Assembly: GCF_002127325.2 (NCBI RefSeq)
Contig: NC_035440.2
Coordinates: forward strand, 77,545,023-77,609,022
Source: Helianthus annuus
Lineage: Eukaryota; Streptophyta; Magnoliopsida; Asterales; Asteraceae
DNA length: 64,000 bases
Reading direction: 5' to 3'
A program made the translations under genes and the position numbers. Below the pieces are notes generated by a model. That model did not search any database and was not told the DNA's origin. It saw nothing but the letters and a program-made list of their open reading frames with translations. Below, piece after piece: positions 28,204 through 39,536 of the stretch. Every line of letters starts with the position of its first letter. Position 1 is the first letter of the stretch.

Positions 28204-30812
28204 CGTTAACTTGATCAACGTACATCTGGCGATCAATTATATCAACGTACATCGTACATCTAGCGATCAATTATATCAACGTACATCGTTTTTAGTGCAT
28301 TCAATATAACAAACGATATAGAAAAAACAAAAGATAATTGTAATATTCCTAAACGTAATTGATACATTAGTTTTTCTATTGAATATTAGTCATTAGAAAA
28401 GAAAAACCAATTGAAAAATTAGTCATGTAGTAAAAAAAAACAAAAAAAAAAAATCACAGTTTACTTAATTAAGAACTTTCTTTATAAATTTAGATCTCAA
28501 CCTACATCTTTTACATATATTTATAAGATTAGTCAATGTAACAAACGTTTCTAAGTTCCAATGATCTTAAAGGTATATTGGCTACATTGTGAAAAAACAA
28601 AGCTACATGGAATAAGTTGCAAGGAATAGAATCACATCACATTTAGAAGCTTTTTTTTAATCCTTTTTCTTGTTTGCTGTGATAACTCTTATGGCCCCTG
28701 GTTTTAAGTTTCCTACACAATTACCTTTATCTGGTTTTAACTTTTGTTCTACCTCACTCCCTCTTTTCAACCGCTTCAGCCACCCTTTTTATTCACCTTC
28801 AATTCACTTCCACCTCCACCACCTACGAAGCCGCCACCACCATAACGACGCCAGTGCCCAACAACAATCACGTCACCTTTTCTTTTCTCTCTGTAAAAGA
28901 TCCAAACCCACCGCCTCCAATAACCATCACTACACGAACGCCGGAACCACCACCACAACAATCCCCACCATCTCATTCATCTCAGACACCATTACACACT
29001 CTCTCTCTCTAAAAACCCTAACAACCACCGCCGTCCTCATCACTGCAACCATCGCCTCTTTCTTTTCTCTCAAACTTCCCGCTTCTCTCTGTTGTTGTCA
29101 AAGCATTCACATCCAGCTCCCTAAAATTATACATACATTCCACTAAAAAACAACTCCTATATCAATATATTTCCACTAAAAACAAATACTTTTTCTCTCT
29201 CCTTTTCAATTAAATAATATTTTTATACCTTTATCATTACATTTTTCTTTCTCCTTCACTCACAACCACTTTCAATATATATTAAAAAATTATAGTGGGT
29301 GAACAGTGTCCTCCCAAATATACAGATGAACAGTAACATTTTCTCTCTCCTCCACTCACAACCATTTTTTATACTCTTTATATTTTAAAAACCCCACACT
29401 CACAATTTAGTTCTTTGGATGTGAATGCTCTCACTATCCCTAAACTATCGCCGATTTGTTATCTGAAATCTCCACCACCCGTAGCACCAAAATTCCCATC
29501 TCTCTCCTTCCTATGCACCGACTCCCCTTTCTCTCTGTTGTCTCTGTCTACCCAAGCAAACTGTGTCGAAGAAATATGCAAACACAAAGTAGGGGCAAGT
29601 GAAGAAATTTGAAAAGCTGGTGCCAAAATCTAACAAACGAAAACATAACTGTTACTCGCGATGTTATGGAATGGAATAATACTATATATAGAATATAGAA
29701 TTATTGCTAGTTAATTAATTATATATACCTACAAAAACAAAAACTAACTTGAGACACAACCGAATAAATAACCGACGCATCTTTTGACCACAAAGAAAAT
29801 TGGCGGCATCCCAACACACATAAATGTTTTTCTTTATTTTATTCAATCCAAAACGCAACGGTTGATTTCTTATATTTTTAACCGACGAACCCCATTGTAC
29901 CGACCTACCGCATTATAACCTTCGTAAGAAACACGTCTTTCATTAAAACATGCATAAATGATGCAATGCTTCGGCTGGGTTACAAACCCTATATATGGCA
30001 GCCATCATTTATATACCGGATCATTCTCGGTTTGAGTTTTACATCGTTCAATCATCTAAGATTTACACAAATCATCTGATTATATAAGAATCTTATCAAG
30101 GTGTTCACACAACATGATCTTTGAACCAGAAACAACACGATGAATATTGTTTTCTTATCAAGGAAACAAATGTATCCTTTGTCGATTCTGGATGGGTGAC
30201 AACGGTACCATATTTTTTAAGCCGTTTTCATATTTAATTCTCTCGCTTCTTCTTTGTTGCCTTCACTTTCCTTTCCTCTATTGACGCAGCGGCGATCTCA
30301 CCGGAATTTGTTTTTCTCCGGATCCGTGACAACGTACCTCTGTAGACACCGATGGTTTACCTTAAGCCTTCATCTTCGTCATCTGTGGCTTTTAATCATC
30401 ACCGTTGCCGTCGTAAAATAGCCAACGGTACCACCGTTGTCAACGTGAACCAGGTACGTCTCCATCTTCGAACTTATAGGCTGACGAGATGTAATAACAG
30501 GCCGCAATTGGGTGTTAGCCGGACACCATGTCTGGCCTTTTCATGGTTTTTCTCCATCTCTTCCGGTCTCTGAAGGTGGTGATATCCTTTCTGTCTCTCT
30601 CTAAATTTTCTGCATGTTAGTTTAAGAGAGAAGAAATATAGAATGAAAAGTGACTGCGTACGTGTGTAAGAAATGTAGCGTGTGTTGTCAAGTGCTTGGT
30701 GAAGCCATGTGTCGAGGTGATGGGGCCGTGTGTCCCCAACATTGAATAATCAAAATTTAAGTGATTTGTGAACATACATGTCACACTATTTAAATTTAAT
30801 TTAAATTTAAAT
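28204..30812. other. Long stretch without a recognisable gene
   Basis: This stretch is AT-rich with C/T-rich islands at 28780-29100 and 29400-29560. A 158-codon frame starting about 28670 is Ser/His/Thr-rich and looks like translated CCACC/CATCA repeats. Short frames at 29415 and 30352 likewise show no family. The CT-rich tracts and TATA-like stretches could be remains of host gene leaders carried in the minus-strand Helitron, but I cannot support a gene. Confidence 0.45.
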
Positions 30813-31432
30813 TCTATATATTACTAGATGAGGGAAATAGTTAATTGGTTGTGTTAGTTGATCGTCTCCCTTATCTGAAAACCACCCAAGGTTGGTTGCT
30901 CACATGATGGATTACAACTTTCATGTCATACACGTCCATAGGTAGCGACCTTAAAGACCACCAATTTCATTGCTTGAATCTCTGTGATCTAATCAATTTC
31001 TAAACTATATCTTAGATACTAACCGTTTTCGAATGATGCTTGGCATCTTGGCATACCAAGGTAAACTTCTTAAATCTCAAACTGTTTTTAAATAGCATTT
31101 GAATTGCACTTTCCATTTCTTATTCTTCTGTGACTCCTTTTTTTTTTTACCAAAACTTTTATTCTTCTATAAGCCCCTTTTCTACCAAACTTTTAACATA
31201 ACGTTCAAATAATCTTAAATTTAGAAAATGAGCCACTTTTAGACTTTTAAATGAATAATGGCTATTACACTTAATAGTTTTTTATGCATATAGTATGTTG
31301 TTAATATATATTTTACGCAAAAACATACAAATTATAAACCCAATTTTAATCGCTACAATTTTCACATATCATGTGATGATAGAAACTTCTATAATCTTCT
31401 TCCCGCCGCAACACGCGGGTTGTGTCAACTAG
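30813..31432 (+). mobile_element. Short non-autonomous Helitron
   Basis: The 3' end is clear: CCCGC (31402-31406) pairs with GCGGG (31415-31419), followed by TTGTGTCAA, CTAG and T. The proposed 5' end TCTATATATTACTAG at 30813 resembles plant Helitron starts but follows a T, not the expected A, so that boundary is less certain. No coding capacity. Confidence 0.6.
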
Positions 31433-31927
31433 TTAATAGTAATAAGTATGATAATTTGTGTTAAAATGTATTATACTACTCTAAAATAAAATAAAAATGT
31501 ACGTAACAATGAATGAAAAGTTATTTAAGAACTAAAATAATAGTAGCCTAGCTTATTTGTCTGTGTGATGCAACGGTATGTTACTGTAGACATTCGATCG
31601 ATATCGGTTCGATTCAGTTAGTAGTAACTGGTGTGGTATGATACATGCACTCGGTATAGAAATTGGCATATGTTTTATATTGATCGAAAACGACAAAAAA
31701 GAACACGAGTACCATCACCGATGTTGTTCAGAAGGATCGGTCGGTTCAGACGGTCACGGTACAGGTACCGATATTCATTTATCTATATATGAACATGTAT
31801 CGAAACCAAAAATCATAAAATTTAATAGCCCTACCAATATTTTTTAGTATGGTATATGGATGCGGTGTCAGTTTATCGAAAACAAAATAATTATAATAAC
31901 AATAAAATAGATTTCGGTACCGATAAC

Positions 31928-32289
31928 TAGAGGTGTACAAAAAAACCGATTTTAGAACCGAAACCGGTTTTTTTAACCGGTTTTTTTTATAACCGGTCCG
32001 GTTTTATAACCGAATCGCCGGTTGGTGACCGGTTATTATTATTGATCCCAAAAACCGGTTACTAACCGAAACCGGTTTTAAGAAAACCGGTTAAAACCCG
32101 GTTTTTTTGGAAAAAAACCGGTTAAAAACCGGTCCCAACCGGTTACACCGGTTAGTGTTTGGACTTGAAAAACCGGTTAGTAACCGAAACCGGTTATTAA
32201 AAAAACCGGTTTTTGTTTTGAACGAAAAAACCGGTCCGATTAATAACCGTAACCGGTTTTCAAAAAAAAAAACGATTTGTACACCTCTA
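31928..32289. mobile_element. hAT-type MITE filled with CCGG palindromes
   Basis: Inverted ends TAGAGGTGTACAAA and TTTGTACACCTCTA match exactly, and the 8-bp duplication CCGATAAC lies at 31920-31927 and 32290-32297. Both are hAT characters. The 362-bp body is built from AACCGGTT-like words: about 19 CCGG sites, separated mainly by A or T runs. A short open frame crosses it by chance. No transposase. Confidence 0.93.
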
Positions 32290-32297
32290 CCGATAAC

Positions 32298-32944
32298 GTT
32301 GTTGTTTACTTAGTTTCGATTCGATTCACTACGGTAAGGACACAATGTGTGCTATGGATTTAGAGTTTATGATTTAGGATACTAATTTAATTTGTAAATG
32401 TTTTGCTCTTTTTGTAATTTGATTACACATAATACCTAGATTTTAAGTAATAAAAGACTTTACAATTGTTCATCCACCTTATGTCAATATAATAAATGAA
32501 CAACGTATTATACTAGTTTAAAATAAAAAAAGGCACGTAACAATGTATAGTAGATGTTTAAAAGGTTTTGTCTAGATAATGTTGATGCACGCATTCACTC
32601 CCAAAACAAAACGGTTACTTGAGCCTTAACCTCCAATAAAACAATTTTCCCGCATTTTCCATCTCACAACCTGCCTGTGTGACTGCATTTGGTTATAATT
32701 TTTGTTACATGTCTCATCACCATAACAACTTCATCTCTCTCTCTCTCTCTCTCTCCCCGATAACACATTTGAGTCGCGATTTTGAGCATTGAGCCGAAAG
32801 TTCTCTTCGTCAGGTAATATCACTCTACATTTGATGAATCTGTATGTTCGATTTGATTTGATGTTTGATTATATCGATCGATTTGCTTGGTGAAACTGTA
32901 TGTTCGACTTGATTTGATATTTGATTATATCACCCTAATATTTC
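32298..32944. other. No gene; TC microsatellite and leader-like sequence
   Basis: A (TC)n run lies at about 32733-32755. It is followed by GAGCCGAAAGTTCTCTTCGTCAG and a GTAATATC donor-like site, which looks like the leader and first intron of a host gene. No coding exon follows, so this may be a captured or relict promoter-leader. Confidence 0.45.
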
Positions 32945-33442
32945 TTAAGCATCTGTTTGTTGCAATCCACACCGTATTCTTTTGATTTAGGATCCCATAA
33001 CACGTGGTACTGGATCACTGAAAGAGGGTTGTCTAGGCTGCATTGCAATTATCATCATTTTGGAAGTTTTTGGTTTATAAACACAGGTTATTGAGTAGGG
33101 CTGAACCAAGTTGATTATATGTTTGATTTAGGATCCCACAACATGTGATACTCAATATATTCTGGATCGCTAAAAGAGGGTTGTCTAGGTTGGCGAAGCA
33201 AGTGGCCAATCGTATTCGAGACCCAGGCTCTCTGTTAAGCATCTGTTTGATGCAATCCACACCGTATTCTTTTGATTTAGGATCCCATAACACGTGGTAT
33301 TCAGTATAATCTGGATCGCTAAAAGAGGGTTGTCTAGGCTGGCCAATCATTGCTGCATTGCAATTATCGCCATTTTGGAAGTTTTTGGTTTATAAACACA
33401 GGTTATTGAGTAGAGCTGAACCAAGTAGATTATATGTTTGAT
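32945..33442. repeat. Large direct repeats
   Basis: A phrase beginning TTAAGCATCTGTTTG and ending ATTATATGTTTGATT occurs at 32945-33130 and, somewhat longer, at 33235-33442. A partial third copy (GGATCCCACAACATGTG ...) fills the space between. All copies share GATCCCATAACACGTGGTA and AAAGAGGGTTGTCTAGG. The minus-strand open frame here reads VDCIKQMLNREPGSRI, possibly a degraded exon, but I do not recognise it. Confidence 0.85.
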
Positions 33443-33451
33443 TAATAAAAA

Positions 33452-33866
33452 CTAGTCTTAAGCCACCGCAACGGTGTAAAACCATGCTACCAGGGGGGGG
33501 GGGGGGTAAATCATGTTAAGTAGCAACTAAACGATGATCAAAACTGAGAAAAAAACGTAAAATAAAAATAAGAATTTCTAACCAAGTGACCCACATGACA
33601 TGAAACGTAGATGAAGTCGAATTTATAGCGACATGTATTACCAAAAACTGCGCTAAGTAGCAATCAAACGACACCAAATCCGAAAAAAAAAACGTAAAAT
33701 GAAAACAAATAAAAAAATAAACTTATTTAACTTTTATGGCTAAACTATAAAAAACAAAAGTTTTATTATAAGAATGAAAAATCTTAAAGTTAAAAAGAAA
33801 AAAATACCCATACCCAAGACAAAAAGGAAACTATTCATCCCAATGTTATCATTTAATATATATAGA
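33452..33866 (-). mobile_element. 415-bp mini-Helitron
   Basis: On the minus strand it starts TCTATATATATTAAATG directly after an A and ends with a perfect CACCG/CGGTG hairpin (33464-33476), 8 bases, CTAG and T. Both ends fit the Helitron rule, so the boundaries are exact. The interior has no coding frame and includes a run of 14 G at 33493-33506. Confidence 0.88.
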
Positions 33867-34344
33867 TGTCGAATCCAAGATCGAAGCGGCTGGCGTGACT
33901 AACCTTGAACTCATCGAGATCTGGTTCAGAATCCTTACCTCGTCGTCATGACATCGGTTTCTCTTGTGGTATATCGAGTCTTGAGCTGCGACCGCATGAA
34001 AATCTCGTCAGAGGTCCTGAGGGGGATCGCCCCAAGGGCACCCCGACGCTCAAGTCAGTACCATAGCAGCCATGATAAAATTGTGTATGAATATAAGCAT
34101 AGGTATGTGTTGTAAGAACAAGAGACATAAGGGAAGAAAGATCACCAAGTGGAGGGGAGAAATAACCTGGTTGTTTTAGGAGGAGAACCTTTCCTTTTAT
34201 AATAAGACTCATGGGCCATAACCCTAATGGGCTTGCATAAGAATGGATTTATCAGAACTAGGCCCACTCAGACCTTTTAAACATCACTTTTTAATTCATG
34301 TGGGCTCATGCCCAGTCATCAATCTAAGGTGGTGAGCCCAGATG
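33867..34344. other. Retroelement-like non-coding DNA
   Basis: The segment around 34010-34060 (GAGGGGGATCGCCCCAAGGGCAC, then CCGACGCTCAAGTCAGTA) has the look of an LTR or leader of a plant retrotransposon. No ends could be defined. The 88-codon minus-strand frame has no recognisable domain. Confidence 0.4.
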
Positions 34345-35080
34345 TGTAACACCCCGATAATTATGGATTGAATCCATGTATGACGTGTGTCTAGAAACCT
34401 TCCACATAATTAACAATTTTGAAAGGAAGGGTTAAAAATCATTAAATATTATAAATTTAAAGTTGATGGGCTAAATGTGAACAACTTTTTTTTTTATTTC
34501 TGACGGTCCCTCACGGACTGCAAGAACAAACCCCTTGTGGTCCGCAATGGGGTTTAAATTATTTTGCGCGCCAAGGTCCCTTACGGACCGTAAGGCTTAA
34601 CCCTTACGATCCACAAAGGGTACGCTGACTGTAGGAAGATGGCTGGTAGCAGCCTTGCCTTGCTGTATCATGTGACACCTTGCTCAGTTCTTTGTCACAC
34701 TTAACCACACTTGAACATATGTCTTAACACTAATCTTATTCTTAACACCCCTCATGCACTTGTCATGTTCTAATCACTGCAAAATTAGTATAAATAGCCT
34801 TCTTGGTGTAATTTCCAAAAATTAGAGACTATAGGTGTTATTTTACAAAACCACAAAGACTATCCGACCATTTTACTCCTTAATTTAACTCTCGAATTAT
34901 CTGCACAAAGTATTCAAACAATATCTTTTTAGTTTTCTTTTAATTCTGTTTTATCAATTACAATAATTAATGACTCATGAAAATAATTTAATCCATTCGA
35001 AGCAATTCATTTAATTATTCACTCTGAGTTTTCTAAACCTAAAAATATTAAAACAGCTTAAGAGTTAGGGGTAGGGGTGG
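34345..35080 (+). repeat. Truncated gypsy LTR start
   Basis: TGTAACACCCCGATAATTATGG is the typical start of chromovirus (Tekay-like) LTRs, also seen at 51393 and 60077. A TATA-like GTATAAATAGCC at about 34788 fits the end of U3. No LTR end, PBS or coding region follows, so this is a truncated relic; the right border given is a guess. ACGGACCG-like words (TCCCTTACGGACCGTAAGG) form small inverted repeats. Confidence 0.55.
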
Positions 35081-36564
35081 TCATCACTCACTTACAACTT
35101 CAAATCAAGTTCTACCATGTCATCAAGCATTATTTATAAACTAAGACTCCCTAGTTTTAAATTGATAAACTAAGACTCTCTAAATGCTGGACCACCGACA
35201 GACAAGTATACCTATCGTACGTGGTAAAGCCTAATGAATCCGAGTATCGAACCCACGAGACACTAGCGACGCTACACTAGACTCTGACTCAACTAATTAC
35301 TTAACTGGTTTATATGATTTGATTGGATTTTGGGGTTTTAACTAACTAAACTAAAGGAATTAACTAAGACGAATTAGACTAACTAAGACGAATTAGACTA
35401 CCTAGACGCAGGCTGAAGGCTACTAAGGTGAAATCAAGGATGAGAAAGTACTACCCAGGTTTGGAATCCTATTCGTGACTATCGGTTTTCTCTCGGCAAT
35501 GGTAACTATGATGGAATCAGGTTCTAAAAATATGACACTCTAAGACTAAAGATAGGTTGAATCTCCTCCCGGTCTCATCAACTTCTCCTAAGGTCCGAAA
35601 GGTCAAATAAAGCTCACTGGTATGGGTTGGATCACCTCCCGGTCTCTCCAGCAATACTAAAGTACCCAAAGACTAGATCTCCTCTCGGTCTCACTAATCA
35701 CAATACACCCTAGAGTGCACGGGGTAACCTAAAAACACTTGACAAGACTTAGGAAAACAAATAATACTAGGGAACCTAGACAGATCTCCTCCCGGTCTCA
35801 CTGTACCTAAATACCTAGCACCGAAGACAATCCCAACTATCTATCTCCTCTCGGTCTCAAGAATATGTAGAACACTAAACTTCTCTAAATTATCAAACAA
35901 CGTTCCTATAGAATACGTGCACCATAAACCATAAACTAGTTACAAATACAAAGTAGGTAACCTAACATGCATCTATACATGAAAGACATTCACAAAGACA
36001 CACGGGAACGATTATAAGATAATAAATCAAAGTTAAGCATGCATATACATCTAGTCAAATATAATTAGGTCTTTTACTTTAATACTAAACCAGCAATAAA
36101 TTACCAAAACCGAGAAATAACTAATTATCAATAAATATTCATCACAAACCTGAGTAGAAAAATAACTAGCATGAACCACGTTTGGAACAACAAATAAATC
36201 AAGTTCATAGTTTTAATAACACAAAGTAATAAAAACTAAACTAACTCGGTTGCGAACCCTGACACGAATCTTCAACTCTTAATCTTGAAACTCGAACGAA
36301 CACGAATCCCCTCCTCCTAAAGTCAACCCTGTTCGTAACTTCTGTGTTCCACTGTAGGGTTTTTCTTTTTCGTATCCCTTCAGCCGTCTGCCTCTCTTAT
36401 AATATATATCCAACTGACTTCATAGCACATGGTATCATAATTTTTCTAACACAATATTCACGACTGGGCACTCTTCATGAAAATCATATTGGGCCAACCA
36501 TATCGTTATGTTCCTAAAATAATTTTGGGCCGCCAACTACTGTTTCTTTTCTTTTTCTTATTAA
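35081..36564. repeat. Non-coding repeat with recurring CTCCTCCCGGTCTCA motif
   Basis: No coding frame. The word CTCC(T/C)C(C/T)CGGTCTCA recurs at about 35565, 35632, 35680, 35785 and 35845, plus a looser copy at 35490, at irregular intervals of 50-105 bases. The head (GACAAGTATACCTATCGTACG, then GAATCCGAGTATCGAACCCAC) is reminiscent of 3' regions of plant LTR retrotransposons. I could not assign a family. Confidence 0.5.
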
Positions 36565-37281
36565 CTAGATTTTTACCCTGCGCCGCGCGTTGCGGTGGCA
36601 ACATCACATTACCTGTATTTTACTTTGTTACACACGTTAGTTCGTGATATTAACATCATTAGACATAGATAAAAAAAGTATAATGTCCCGGACGTTGTGT
36701 TATAAAGTTATAAAAGTAATTTAGATAGCGTTGTGAAGTCGTAAAAGTAATTTAGACATTCACGTGGTTATGCATAGATAATAAAAAGTATAATAGTGTG
36801 CCACACGTTGGTGTAAAGTTGTAAAAACAATTCAAATAAAATGAGATGTCAAGTTATTATTAAGTAAAAAAGATTGAAGGGTCAAAATTGTCGATTAACA
36901 AAAATTAGAAGCGCATGTGTAACTTACTTAAAACAAACACAAAAAATATAGAATATGTATTCGGTCCTTTGATTTTTTTCATTAAATTGTAGTTAGATAC
37001 ATAATTTAAAAGGAAAATGCAACTTTATAGCGTTATTATTATCAAGAGGTTATATGAGAATAAAAATAAGACACATGAATGATATATTTTCCTATCATTA
37101 GACACCATAAATGCATAAATTTTGACTTTAAATTTCTTCAAGGGATCCATTATTAGTTTTTATCTTAGGTTTTGTATATTAATATATAAATATAAGTATT
37201 ACATAAGCTATTTAACACAGATACGTGTGAACGTTACTCATTTTAAAAATTTCTTAATGTCTTTTATAGTTTAATAATATA
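36565..37281 (-). mobile_element. Short Helitron, tail of a back-to-back pair
   Basis: On the minus strand the 3' end has a CCGC/GCGG hairpin (36583-36595), then AGGGTAAAAAT-type spacer, CTAG and T. The other border is taken as 37281 because the minus strand reads TATATTATTAAACTATAAAAG there, a Helitron 5' sequence lacking its first TC, directly against the CTAG of the neighbouring Helitron. Confidence 0.6.
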
Positions 37282-38165
37282 CTAGATTTACCACCCGTCA
37301 CAATGCAGCGGGGGATTCAATAGTTATATATCATGTTAGATGAAAGGCAAATGTTTCTCACATGACCACGAGCCTGTGTGTAAAACCGAGAAAAAAAATA
37401 ACTAAGTCGATCTCTGACTCGCACATTGCGACAAACCTATAAAACGGGGAAAAATAGACGCGCTGCGACGGACATGTCAAACAGGAAAAAATAGATGAAA
37501 AACGTTGAACCCCATACACACGTTGCAGCGTGTTAAGTCGGAAATTTAGAACGACACGTTAAACGGAGAAATTATGAAAGATGAAATGTATATAAGAGAC
37601 TTAAGTTGAAAGTAAGAAAAATGTTGAGATTACATTGCAAACGATGAAAAGCTTTGGATTGAAAGTAAAAAAAAATTAAAGGGGTCAAATTGCAAAAGAT
37701 GAAAACTTTTGAATTAGAAGTGAAAAATCAAATTAATCAATGGGGTTAAAATACCAAAGATCGAAACTTTAGACTTAAAATGCCAAAGATTGAAACTTTA
37801 GAGTTAAAAAGTAAAAAAAATGTTGAGATTAAATTGCAAAAGATGAAAAGTTTTGGATTGAAAGTAAAAAAAAAAATTAAAGGGGTTAAATTGCAAAAAA
37901 TGAATACTTTTGAATTAGAAGTGAAAAATCAAATTAATCAAAGGGGTTAAAATACCAAAGATCGAAACTTTAGACTTAAAATGCCAAAGATTGAAACTTT
38001 AGAGTTAAAAAAGAAATCAATTAAACAAAAGAGATAAATAGATTTAGCTAAATTGATGTTTAATATTATTATTATTTAATAAAAGAGATAAATAAAAAAA
38101 TTAAGGGTGAGAAATTACCAGAGAATGACACGTGTCCAAAAAGAATTTTTGTTTATTAGTATAGA
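37282..38165 (-). mobile_element. Short Helitron with an internal tandem repeat
   Basis: On the minus strand it begins TCTATACTAATAAACAAAAAT with GACACGTGTCATTC soon after, a common plant Helitron 5' region. It ends with a CCCG/CGGG hairpin (37294-37312), CTAG and T. No coding capacity. The base before TC is T rather than A. Confidence 0.75.
37612..38010. repeat. 199-bp tandem duplication
   Basis: Two adjacent copies of about 199 bases (37612-37810 and 37811-38010) share ATGTTGAGATTA, GGTTAAAATACCAAAGATCG and GAAACTTTAGAGTTAAAA, with few differences. They lie inside the Helitron at 37282-38165. Confidence 0.9.
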
Positions 38166-38385
38166 AATATTAAAACAATATCAAATTCATATCTTAGATG
38201 AATATGTTAAAACTATTTTTATTTCCTTATTTTACTGGTGATGAAAAAAGTTACCGTTCATAAAACTATAGTAACCACCCACTTTGCCATTTCATTTATC
38301 GTACTTTTACCTTTTATCATGATCTTCTTCCTCATAAACCTTTATCATTTTCTCTCTCTAGATACATCACTCTTTCTTCTTTTCA

Positions 38386-38388
<3 letters not shown>

Positions 38389-38451
<63 letters not shown>
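38389..38451. repeat. (AT)n microsatellite
   Basis: About 31 AT units without interruption. Similar phrases, GATACATCACTCTTTCTTC before it and CATACATCACTCTTTCTAC after it, flank the run. Confidence 0.97.
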
Positions 38452-38455
<4 letters not shown>

Positions 38456-38486
38456 CATCACTCTTTCTACACACTCTCCCTCTCAC

Positions 38487-39528
38487 CAGGGCCGGCCTTA
38501 TAGGGAGTGAACTCAAGCCCTAGCTTTGTGCCACCACTTGTCAAGGGCCTCCGATTTGGGCTTGTTGTAGGCATCTAGGTATGGGGATTTAGGTATTGGA
38601 GCCTGGAGGAGGGAACCCATAGAAAATTAGGTCTCAAAATATAAGCGGGAAGGAAACTAGAAGTCGTGAAACGATTGGGGAAGATCAATCGTCATCAAGC
38701 GCATACTTTTTTTGGGTAATACGCACATCTGATCGAAGGTAAGTGATTGTTGTTTCTGCGATCGAAAAAACTTTATTAATACCAGTAAGTTTTCTTTCTT
38801 TCGATTTTCATTACTACTATTTGATTTTCTAATCTACAATTCTTGATGTGTTCAATAGTTGGCAATCACAAATTGATAATAGATCTTGTTGTAAGAAACT
38901 GTAACAGATGATATCACAATCTCCATGATTTGTAGTTTGGTATTCTCTTTATTTCAGTTCCCAAAACGCATTAGACATAACGGAGTATGTTTATGGTCAC
39001 TGTATTCGTGTGCGGTTTTCTGTCTTGTCGCGATTGTTAACGCTGAAGACCCGTATCGGTTCTTTACGTGGAACGTAACATATGGAGACATATATCCAAC
39101 GGGCATTCGTCAACAGGTACAATTCATACATTTATACAAATTGTTGATTCGAGAATTATAAGGTTTTATTAAATTTAGTATTTTTTGTTTATGAATATGA
39201 TGTTTTTTTTTTCACAGGGAATCTTGATCAACGGACATTTTCCCGGACCGGAAATATATTCTGTCACAAATGATAATCTGATCATCAATGTGTTCAATAA
39301 TCTGCCGGAGCCTTTTCTTATTTCATGGTAATTAATCTCGTACTTTTTTTGGAAACGCAAATTCACACACTTACTGAATCTATTCCTAAATGTTATAACT
39401 GATTGCTTTGAGGGTATATGACATTTAACATGGGTAGTAAAATATGTGGGATGACTTATAATTAAATTTGAAAAGAGCCCCAATTTCACAGTTTGCTTTA
39501 GGCCTCCGAATTGGTTGAGCGGGCTCTG
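38487..39528. mobile_element. Non-autonomous hAT element carrying SKU5-like exons
   Basis: The element starts CAGGGCCGGCC and ends GAGCGGGCTCTG; the complement of the end, CAGAGCCCGCTC, is an imperfect match to the start. The 8-bp duplication CCTCTCAC lies at 38479-38486 and 39529-39536. Subterminal GGGCCTCCGATTTGGGC and GGCCTCCGAATTGG are also related. No transposase is present. The interior holds two spliceable exons of a multicopper-oxidase-like host gene, making this a gene-capturing hAT. Confidence 0.88.
38958..39327 (+). pseudogene. SKU5-similar (SKS) multicopper-oxidase-like fragment
   Basis: The first exon (to 39116) encodes a hydrophobic leader (LYSCAVFCLVAIVNA) followed by EDPYRFFTWNVTYGDIYPTG and IRQQ, ending CAG/GTAC. 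The second (39218-39327) begins after TTCACAG and encodes GILINGHFPGPEIYSVTNDN, then IINVFNNLPEPFLIS, ending ATG/GTAA. This is the N-terminal cupredoxin start of plant SKU5/SKS proteins, which are secreted or GPI-anchored cell-wall proteins. Everything after the second exon, including the copper-domain remainder, is missing. No in-frame ATG lies close before the leader. It sits entirely within the hAT element, so it was captured and is not expected to be functional. Confidence 0.8.
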
Positions 39529-39536
39529 CCTCTCAC

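Noticed and set aside
28670..29146. 158-codon Ser/His/Thr-rich frame
   Set aside because: Composition follows a C/T-rich low-complexity tract; no domain, and an antisense frame is also open.
33075..33350. 91-codon minus-strand frame
   Set aside because: It runs through direct repeats and repeats itself; kept only as a possible degraded exon, not a gene.
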